From the NCBI GenBank assembly GCA_013433145.1, contig CM024191.1:7073888-7137887 (forward strand): 64,000 nucleotides of DNA, read 5' to 3'. The notes under the pieces were generated by a model. It saw nothing but the letters and a program-made list of their open reading frames with translations, ran no database searches and was not told where the DNA came from. Shown here piece after piece: positions 38,786-49,800 of this stretch; positions within the stretch are counted from its first letter, which is position 1; every line of letters starts with the position of its first letter. The translations under genes and the position numbers were made by a program. The DNA is from Ascaris suum (Eukaryota > Nematoda > Chromadorea > Rhabditida > Ascarididae).

Positions 38786-40856
38786 CTGTGGAGGAAGCGG
38801 CAGCTGTGTGGTACCTACGGGAGCAACCGGAGTGAACGACGCGCTCGCTGAAGCATGCAGTACTGATGGTCCCACTTCCGGTTGATAATAAGAATACGAT
38901 ATTGCAGTCGGCGCCTTAATTCAATGTTTTGATGCAGCAAATTTTTCTTTAGTCCATCGCCCAGAACCACTACAGTGGCTAACAGTTTGGGTGATTTGGA
39001 AAGCAAAAAAAAAAAAAAAAAATCACCGAAAATATAAACAACTAGAGCTGAGGAAAAAGTCATATAGACGGAACACCAGCGTGCAAACGAAGTGGGGCGG
39101 CTATCTCAGAGATCCACTTCCACGACACAGTTTGATGAGTGTTACATGTTACACAATGAAAATCTGAGATTAAAAAACATCAACGAGGAGAACAAAAAAC
39201 AGGGCTGAAGTACTAACCTGCGGAGGGGGAGGTAGCTCCATCGCATCTACGGGGGCAACCGGAGTAAACGACGCGCTCGCTGAGGCAGGCGGTACTGCTG
39301 GTCCCACCGCTTGATAATACGAATACGACATCGCAGCTAGCGCCTAAATTCAACCTGGTTCCATACATCACATGTTTCTCTAGTTCGCCGACCAGATGCG
39401 ATTCGGTGGACAGCAGTTCAATATGTACCGCTAGGAACATTAAAAAACAGGGTTGAGAAGGGAACGTAAAAACTGCAGGTGAGAACACAAAAAACTAGAC
39501 GAAAAAAAAGTAACATCGACAGAACGCTAAAGTGCGCAAGCGGTGGCTGCTCAATTGCATCCACGGTGGCATTCGGAAAAAACGACGTGCCTGCTGAGAC
39601 AGGCGATGCTTACTGCGTCACTCCTGCTTGATTATACGCATGTGACATTATAACTGGCGCTTAAGTTCAACCCGGTTTGATATAAAACTTCTCTTTAGTT
39701 TGCTGGCCTGATTCGCTTCAGTGGCTAACAATTCTAGTGCGTCGGACAGCAAAAACCACTGAGACATAAACAACTAGTGTTGTGAAAAAAAATGACGCTG
39801 AGAGAACGCCAACCTGCGGAGCGGGCAGCTCCATTGGACCCACACAGGCATCGGAATTAAATGACGCGACCGTTAAGGGGGGCGGCACTGATGGCGTCAT
39901 CCCAGCTTGGTAATACGGATACAACACAGGAGCGGGTGCCTAAATTCAGCTTACTTAGATGGGTCAATTCATTTTTCTACGAGGATCCACTGGATAAATA
40001 CGAGTCAACAGGTGGGAGTTCAAGAGGTAGCTTGTACGGCAATCCCTAAAGCGACAAAACATTGATAAGAATAGGACTAAATGGGGTTGAAAAGAAAGCA
40101 GGATGGATGGGGGGCTAACATGAGAAGGCGATGGTGGTTGTGTAAGACCTACAGGAGTACCAACAGTGTATGGCGCCTCCGCCGAGAAGGGCTGTGTCGG
40201 TTGCGCTAGTGGCGTCGACGCTGTCTGATAATACGAATACGGTACCGGGACCAGACCCTAAAATCAGTCTGCTTTGATACAGCACATCAATATTCCTTAG
40301 CACCTCGCTGATCAAACGGGCCAAAGCACAAGACAATATGGGAACTATCTCTTGTGGTCAGTTCTCAAATTTGAAAAAAAAAAACTATTGAGGATGAACA
40401 AAGCTGGACAAGACATGGCTGGAAGAAGGCTAACCTGAGGTAGCGGCGGCTGTGTAGGAGATACAGCAGCGCCGGCAGCATACAGCGCCGCTGGTAACGC
40501 AGCTGATACTTCAGGCGCTGTTGGCGTCAGTGCAGGTTGATGCCACGAACACGGTACTGAGACGGGGGCCTAAGATACCTACATTACTTTTCCTCCACAA
40601 TTCGTTGGTCTGAAAGATTCCGATGGAAAGCGAATCCGAAAGTGTATACAAGGTAATTTTGAGATTAAAAAACTTTCACGGTGCGAGAATCAAAAACTGG
40701 TGTTGGCGAAACGTCAACCTGAAAACGTGGTGGCGGCCGCGCTACAGAGGCGGCAGCACCGGCAGTAATCGGCATCGTTGCTGTGAGAGGCTGCACTGGT
40801 GGCGTTGCCGATCCCATTCCTGCTTGCTCATTCGAGTGCGGTACCCAGACAGGAGC
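38786..40856 (-). repeat. array of seven tandemly duplicated exons
   Basis: Seven homologous exon-plus-intron units of roughly 280-430 bp lie head to tail. Six are intact, start with GC(N) or GG(N) after a TTAG or TAAG acceptor, end in CAG or CAT before GTT, and are 126-138 nt in phase 0/0, so any number can be spliced without frame change. The consensus is A-P-x-x-[VI]-x-Y-[SP]-Y-Y-Q-x-[AG]-x-x-P-x-x-P-P, 15-20 variable Ala/Ser/Thr/Val residues, then P-P-P-Q. The seventh (39660-39532) is dead. The two units at the gene's 3' end (39110-39350 and 38685-38925) also share intron sequence, so they are the youngest pair. Confidence 0.88.
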
Positions 40857-43800
40857 CTGAATTCAGTTTTTTCTGGTGCACAAAAACAATTCTTCTTAAG
40901 GCTCCGCAGCCCGACTTCGCACTAGTCATAAAAAATATCGGAGGCACCGCAAAGATGCAGCGATTTTTTGACATAACATGATGTTCCTTCACACAGCAAA
41001 ACTGGCGGAGGGACTTCATGCATCCTACACTGTTCCTGCAATTTTCTACAACCACAAAACATTTGTTTCAGTTTCACAAGCACTCAGTGTTTCACAGAAA
41101 TGACAACCGCACACTACGAGTAATTACCTTGTGGCCACCGGGGCTTGCTTAAAGACCTCCACATCCTTACAAGAGACAGTTAGAAATCAGGTCACGCATC
41201 CCTTTACTTGCATCCAATTCACCGATGCACTTGCAGTTGGTCTTGAAAAGAATGGAAAAATTATTCAATAGTTATGGTTCGGAGAAACCCTGAAAACAAT
41301 TTGATGGTACCAAGGCTGATGATTTCTTGCATCCGGGAGATATTTTTTTCTAACGATGAGGCCGACTAAGTCACGTACTACTTAAAATGACGCCACTGAT
41401 GTAAATATCGGCACATTTGAGCATTTCAGAAGAAGTTTCATTCCAACATTCTCATTACGTTTGCTACTTGAAGGAAAAAATTTTGAATATTCCATGAAAA
41501 AGTTTTCTAACAATTCCAAGTGGTTGTAACCTCCATTATTTGAGTAAATACCAAATGAGCACTCGAAGACGGAGGAACGAACATGTTACTGGAGCTCAAT
41601 ATTGGTTTTCTAGGTCACAGCAAGGATGGGCAGGGCGGACGTCGAAGAGACGGTGCTAAAATAGCCAATAAGAAGACATGACGAGAAATGTATATGAGAA
41701 GCTATTCAACTCGACCCTACGTTCAGCAGAGAGGACAAAATGATTCCTCCCGACCGACTAGGTTGCACAGCAGTTATTTTACAACATAAAACTTTCTGCC
41801 ACACAAGGAAGGTTAACCGCTAAAGCATGGCACAGAAACCCATAAGGCATTCGGGAACTTGGCACCACAGCCGAATGAAACTGGCTAACTGCTGGTGCTC
41901 CAGTTATGCAGCTACAGCAAACCGCAAACAGCATGTGAAGTTTCCGAATTCTTGCACCCCTCCTACAACTAACGGGTGACGAGAAATCATTGAGCCTTCC
42001 ATCTTTGCACCCCTCCTCCGCCATCCTTAAGAAACTGCAATTCACCTCGCAGCTCTTTCACTCTGACCCTGCTGTGAACCATAACAGCGCATCGAAACTG
42101 CGAGCTTTAAGATTCTCCGACGCAAAACATAGAGGAAATGGTGAAAAAGAAGCATCAACCTGCAGACTTTGATGAGATTGTGATGCACACCCGACGCAGA
42201 TAGAACCGCACGGAAATGCAAACGGCTTGTGAGGGGCCTAACAGTTGTTGTGACCAACCCACGGGGCACAATGAGAGCAACGGCTTTTGAGGGTTACTAC
42301 AGGCAAGCCATGAAAAGAAGCTCACTCAACTGCTACAGCCGCTTCATTCACATTACGAATAAAATGAGAGGCGGCAGCATCTGCATGTCTGAAGTGTACA
42401 AAAGCAATAAGAAACAAAATGCGATCAACATGTTCAAGGTGTATGAAGCAAGCTAAAGCTTCTGCAAGGGAACGCCAAAACTTAGTGCGCAGCAACGCAT
42501 GCTGCTGCCCATAAATGTGGAATGTTATCATAAAGGCGGACGTTAACGATGCATTCAAATTAAAAATAGCAAGAGGCGAACTTGCTGGACCAGTGACGGT
42601 TGCTGTTGATTAGTGACGGTGTTGTCATTGCTCGATGCAGGTACAGCAAGTGCTTGTGCGAGAAGCCATGGCATGTTGCCTGTGCCGAAACTATCCCGAC
42701 AATGCGGGCAAGCCGCTAACACAGAAATCTGAATTGATGCGAAAGTGAGAAAACAACACGAAATTTACAGCCCAGTCCCAACGAGATATTGGCTTCAATA
42801 AGAAGCTTCGATCAGAAGCAGTAGAACATGACTCACTTTCTCCCTTTGTGCACCATCAACAATCACCTCATCTGCTGTAATCACTTGATGGGAAAACACG
42901 TCAATGAAAGAGGAATATTAAATGTTCCACTCTAAACAGTTCTACGCTATACGTAGGACGCAAGCGATGACGTTCCAAGAATTACTTATCGCGAGTAGTA
43001 TAGCCCCTATGGCCTCACTCCTGGAATTTTAATGCTGTCGCATAAAATGCAGACGAATAAATGAAAACCACGCTGCGTTACCCAGGTTTCTCAAAAGAAT
43101 ACGCCTCAACATCACCTTTAAGGTTTCGGTACTTTCACTGCGGTGAATCGAATGTTTGTCAATGACAGTGCCGTCATCAGCCCACTCAGATAACGTGTGT
43201 TGCAGCAAAGCAAGTCACTTTCACTTGAGGCCGAAATGGCACTGAAATTTTGGACATAGCAAAGTTTTTCTTACCATGGCTGTTAACCGAATGTATAAGA
43301 CTCGCGAAGGATTCATTAACAGCATCAGTTCCGAGTTCAGTGACTGAGAATTGCGCTATTCACCCTAGTCATACACAAAAACAATTTCCCTACCGATGGT
43401 TTCCCTGAAGATGTTGCAGTGCGGCCAATTGCAGCTCCGCTGGCTGCGACGACAGCACTCTGCAGTGACTCATCAAGTATTAACACCAAGGGCACAGCTC
43501 CCATTCTCGTCACATGCAGCTGCGCCCCGTGCGGGGGTTCATCAAAGTTGCAGTCGGCGGTGCCATCACTGAAAACTGGCGCCTCTGTAGATTCAAGAAT
43601 TATAGGCGCAATATAAGAAATTTTGTGGCGAATTTCATAAAGCGGGAGGAGCTTTCGACACATATGTATCCGATTCGTGCATAGATAAGCACACGGAAGC
43701 GCACTGTCGAGAGTGCAGCCGAAATAAGAAAACCCGAGTGACGAAAGGCGAACTCCAACGCCGACTTTTGCTATTAAGTTGGTCTTAGATAGCGGAAACT

Positions 43801-46800
43801 TGTTCATGATAAGATGGCGACGCATCGCGGCAACTGTGAATAATCCGCCAGTCAAACGTGACAACGTATAGACAGAATCATCCAGCACGCTGCTCTCGAA
43901 AAAGAATGACTGGTACAACTGACAAATGAATTCCCAACATTTTGACCCTGACCGGCAAATAACAACAGCCCCCTAGCTCCTGCCAACGCCGCCCAACGAA
44001 AACAGCATAAATCATAAATCTCTTCACTGAAAACAAGACGGAGGGGACAATTTGAAATAAAAGCTGGTCTTTATCAAAGAAGACTGTGAATACCACCTGC
44101 TCCACAAAAAGAATTCGATGCAAACGATCACATGAGACGTTAATTCTTTCGATGACATCGTGAAAGTAAAAAAAAAAACTTATTGATTACAATGCAGCAC
44201 TAATTTCTCGAAATAAGACAGCTCCCTAACCCTTCTGGTGCCGTCACTTCGTCCTTTCCACAGCTCGTCGCATCTAGCAAGCGCTCATCCGTAATCGCCG
44301 CAGCAGTGCACAATGCCACGTTGTCCGTCTGGGGTGCTGGTACGTCACCGGAGTCCTTTTTACAGGAGATATGTGACGAAAAACGTGAAGCGCCATTGAA
44401 CTCGGGTAAGTCTGAGCCACCCACGGTGAATTTCTTAGGTGCTACTGAGGTCGAAGTAGGCGAGGCTGCCCCTGTTGCTGCAAATTGCGCATGATGCCAC
44501 CGCGGCTGCCAATTTGAAACAACGCATAGACCAACGTTCACAAGCTGCAGAATATCACTACTCATAACGTAATCACTTGTTGCTGCAGGAAAACTGCACA
44601 AAATGCGTTTCAGCAATCTTCTGAAAAGGTGTTGCTTAGAGCAAACTTCCGTCACCCCTCTCCCCCTCTCCTTTTTCCCTCCAATCCCAAAATTTTCAAG
44701 CAACAAAGCAGCCGAAGCTCTACTTCCCTCGACGGTTCAGGATTCAGATGTTTCTACGGCCCCACTACCTACATGTGACCATCGAATCTCGGAATCATAA
44801 AGACTTGGGACTCCGGTCTTATCTCTATGTGTCATCATCAGATTAATTTTCAAAGCACCGTTGTCGAAATAGAATCGTTCAGAAGCCAAACTCCGCAACT
44901 AAATGCAGAAAGGCTCACAGTTTTTAGATCAAGGACGAAATAGAGCTCACAGGACTAGAACGAAGGCGTTTTCGGAAGTCAGCGAATCATACTGTCACTG
45001 CCGACATTGACAGTTCCCGATGAACGCCTCTAGTCCCACTGTCAGATGCTAATGAGGAGCCTTTAGTGAGAGGTAATGTGCAAATTACAGTAAAAATCAA
45101 AGCCTTTGCGCGACACCTTCACAACACAACATCCTTGGAGATAAACTTTCGACGGGATTTTAAGAAAGTTTTAAGGCAATAATTTGTCGCATTCATAAAG
45201 CTAAAAATGATGCTTCCGTATGGTCGCTGCAATTTTCCAATAAAAAGTGTAAAGCTACGAAAATTTTAGAATCACTTGCCTCTCCTTTAATGGAACAACG
45301 TTTGCCCTGCCCCCCCCCCCCCCCCCCCCCTAATGCCTGGTCCGCTGAACGCTTCAACAACACTCATTATTGCTTTTCTGTAGAATCTTTCGTTAATTGC
45401 GTCTTCCCGGCAGCAGTGAAGTAGAACAGCCAACACACGGGGCGGATAAGATAATGTGAATGTGAAAGAGGGAGCAAGAAAGAGATAAAAGAATGTATAA
45501 CTTCCTCAATGCACGGTACTGCTGGCAATATTAATACACACAGTTACCTTCAGATTTCTTCAAGGCCGATGGCTGCGTGTTTGGTGACTCCTTGAGATCT
45601 ATCATGCAGTCGTTTCTTGCTGACGAAGATTTCTTCAGGGCTAATGGCTGTGTAACAGGTGATTCCTTGAGATCTGACCTGCTATCATTTGATGCTGACG
45701 AAATTCCGCAACCTGCACCTTCTTCGGAGGGCGACGAATTACTAACTGCAGGTCCTGTTTTCTCGTGAACCTCGACACCGCGAACATCTGCGTTCCCACA
45801 ACAGTTATTGGATGATATATTTTTAGCCCCATAGTCTTCGATGCATGATCAAACCAGAAAGTCGATCAATCTGACTTTCATGTTTAAAGTTTTACAGTCA
45901 GCAAGATCAAAGTTCTGTAGTCAGATAATTCAAAGTGCTACAGACAGAAAGATGAGAAAAAACTCACTCCCAAACCCGCGCTCCGTCCAAGCAACTTTCC
46001 GGTGCTGTAAGAATTGCTCACTTGCGGGGATTACTCATCTTTCAATGCAAACATTTGCCCTCGACATCTACTAATCAATTACCTGCTGATATGCTCTTTA
46101 ATGTTCACTCTCTCGCAGCACCTATCACTTTAACATAATGCATCGCCTCTCCTTCCCAGAAAAGCTAGCAGCTGAGGTCCCACTCTTCTCCCCCGAAAGA
46201 ATAACAAAAACTATGAATGCGACTGTTCTACAAAGGGAACACATCTCCGTTAAAAAATCATTTAGGTGGTTTCAATTGTGAAGTAGGAAGATGCATGGAA
46301 ATGAATGTTTCCCCTTTACAAGGTCGAGCCACATGAGCTAGTATAGGGGATGTGAAACTTTCTGGTGACCATTACGAGCAATGCTGCGGCCGTGAATTTG
46401 AAAAAGCATTTCTTGTGAAAGATGTGCATGCGATACAGCTGCCGCAAAATAAAAGAAAATCGCACCCCCTTCCATAAACAGTTTTCACAAGGGGAAAAAT
46501 TCATCTCTTCCTAATCCCTCCTAGATTTAGTGTTGCAGCATGTCGCTGCACATTTGCTACTGTGGAGACGGAACAGCGGTGCGCCTTTTTTAAAATGAAA
46601 CCTGTAATACCTTCCCTTCTGAATTCAGAAGGGAGCAAAGTTCCGTTATTACACTACTATTACTAAATAAAAAGTGTTGCACTTCCGTTCATGTAATAAG
46701 AACCGCGTTGGCCCTCATTCCATAGCAACTGCCCATTCTGGCCCTCTTTTTTTTCTCCCTTTTATTTATGTATTCTGCTGGCCAGGTCACGGTGCTGCTT

Positions 46801-49800
46801 GGAAATAATGCTGCCCTTTTTTCTAACATCCTCGACCTGAGAACGAGGTGAGGAGAATGAAAGCAAAGGAGTAGCCTTCCTCAACCTTCTAAATTTCTGT
46901 GCAGTGAAACGCACATATCTGTGTAGGATAAAAATCTCGTCTAAGAGCATAAACAAAAAGAGTAAATATTAGCCTTTGAGGTAAACTGCCCGTCAATGAA
47001 AACATACATAAATTGTCGCAACTCGCAAATCGCATCAGAGCTTCTCGCTGGAGCCGTTGCACGGCAAAAATAGGCTAGCCGCCACAGCAGAGCCAGCGAG
47101 GAGCTGAAATGGCAATCTAAAAACGAGGCGCCACAATGGAAGCAAGATGGCGTCAGACGCAATAGAAGAAATAGAAAGCGGGGCTGAACCGAGCAACGAA
47201 AGTTGCCTGAACCCAACTCCGCCTTTCCTCTGCTGAATCGGATCAGGGATGGGTCTCTGGTCAAAAGCTCAAGGGGGCTCCTTCGCGTCGAGTAACTGAC
47301 CGTACCGACACTCCTTTCGTCTTCGCTACTCCCTTCCCCCTGTTTATTCCGACAATAATGTGCACATCTCGGCAATCAACGCCGCACACTGTGCTACTCT
47401 CGTGACTAATTCTGCATAAATTCTCCGGATGCATCCACCGGAGGCCGACTTCGAGTCAGTGAACGTGAATCTTATATTCAGCAAAGAAGCCGCTGTTCAG
47501 TACATAAATCTCTCATATTCTTTTTTCTTGGAAAATCAGTCCTTAGGTTTACCAGAACGCAAATTTCCTCGCCTCTACCACGTGAGCCAGTGCCTATCGA
47601 GCTTTCGGAAACCATGGCAATTCATACACCACTGTCAAAGAAAGTAAGCAGACTCTCCATAAACTAAGGAATTCCAGATTGCCTGATGTGAAATAGGTGC
47701 ATACAAGTTCTACGGCGGGAAAAATAAAACGCGAAGCAAATTATTTCATATAAATAAATACTGATAATTTACGTAGGTTCGACCAACCCTTAACGCCACT
47801 TGAATCTGTATATTACGGCGGGAAGTACTACGTGCAAGCACGGTCCTGCGCACATTCTGCAATGGAGGTTTCAATCTCGTGGAACATGGTGAGAGGGTTG
47901 CTGGTGTACGAAAAATCTGAAATTTACCACGCAAGGGCCTGGGACACGTCAACCCTGCCTACCGAACACTCGTACACATAGAAAAGTAAAACAAATTTAC
48001 CGAAGCGAGTGCAGTGGAGATGAAGCAAGCTCTAAAATACTCGATGAAAGGAGGTGGTGGTAAATCACATAAACGCATTAACCTTTTCTGGTGCCTGAGT
48101 TTGTTTGTAAAGGCGGAAAATCGTCTTCCATCCGATCGTGATGCTGGACACAATCTGCAAGAAAAAGCTCAATAATACAAGCAAATGCTCCCGTTCCCTA
48201 ATGATGCTCGAAATCGACATAAGTAAACAGTCAGTACTCTGTGCATCAACAACATGCCCCCATCACTTTCAGCGCATTTCGATCAGCCATGAAAACCAGT
48301 CTTCTCCACCATATATTTCCTTTATGATATTCTTGCGAAACCAGCAGTGCAGTTCAGTTCTGGAGCTGTTAAGTGTCACGTGAGTGAGCAACCTTTTTGC
48401 ATAAATCTCCCATAAAAACTGCGGACAGAGGAAACAACATGCAAGTCGACCAGAACATTCAAATGAACGAAAGAAGACGAATCGCGACTAATCTCCTGTT
48501 ATATGGAGATGCACAGAAACCTCCTCCGCCCTTCCCAGACTCTAAGAAGCTTGGCGACCCGACTCTTCGAATTTAAACACTCGATGACGGGCCATAACTG
48601 TGAGGCCGTGGGAACGTAAACTATATACATTTTCTACAAACGATGCAAAACGATATACTTACTACTGCAATTCCAGGATTTTAGACTTGAAGCATGCTGT
48701 AAGTCGGGAGCCAAATAAAGACTTGAAGGTGGTCCCCTGCTCCACGCATTTGCCGTCTCTCTTCTGCTAGCCACAGGTGGAGGCACTTCAGTCCTCTAAA
48801 ATTCCGCAAAAGTTCGCTTAGAAGACTTATGGACTTACGTCGCAAACAGAACCCTCTTCTTCACATCAACCTCTGCAAGTGTGTCGGTGGAGATGAAAAT
48901 GTGTGAAGGCCGCTATAGCCTTGTCTATGAATAAGGCGAAGTCAGAACCCGGATACGGGGTCCATCGGGCGGATAAGTATTTGTCGTGATTCTGCTTGCC
49001 CCATACCGCTCAAGGAGAGCACGAGAGGGTGAAAAGGGGGAGAAAACCAGTGGTTCAAAGACGGGACAAAATGGACAGCGCATCCCATAGCACCGGAAAT
49101 ATTTTGTGCATCTTAACCATGGTTGCAATATATGCCGAAGCCACGGCAAGCGCTATAAATGCATGTTCATGCAGCTATTCGCGGTGACTACGAATATCCC
49201 GATACGTTAAAAATAAAATGAAAGCCCTTTGAATTATCTTCGATTTCCACGTTACTTGCACCTGGAAATTATCAGGAGCCGTATTTTTGAGAAATCGTAT
49301 TGCGAAGTCAATCGGTGCTAAGAGCTAAAATCTTCTGAATACTTTATGTAATTGGTCCGTAATGTCATTCCTTATGGGCCTTTCTTTTAACAACAACAGC
49401 AGTCTCCTTAATATGTCTCGGTCAGAAAACGTCTCCTGCAACAAGATTGAGGAAGATTACGTTGGCTGCGGTAACTGCTGAACGTGCAACAGCTACCCAG
49501 AATTAGCCTACGCTTAACTCTGACCAATCACAGCAACTAGATCACCCCTCATATGCATGAAATCCTGTTTCTTTCATGTTGTAACGACGTTATTCATTTA
49601 TTATTAGCCACCATCCACAACAACTTTAGAGGCAGAGGTCTTCATCAGGCTCTTTTATACTGGAAACCTCATTAACTTACTCGAACACCTGAGGAAACGA
49701 TCGAACAGACAAGCTTTGCAGATTCCTAACAAATAATGAAATGGGGCTGCAGCTGCAGTTAGTTCTCAAGCCAACCAAACTAGAGTTCGGATCTAGACTA

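Noticed and set aside
43337..43918. 193-codon minus frame read as a single-exon protein
   Set aside because: Only the part after the TTTTCAG acceptor (43568 downward) fits the exon chain; the N-terminal half is low-quality intron read-through.
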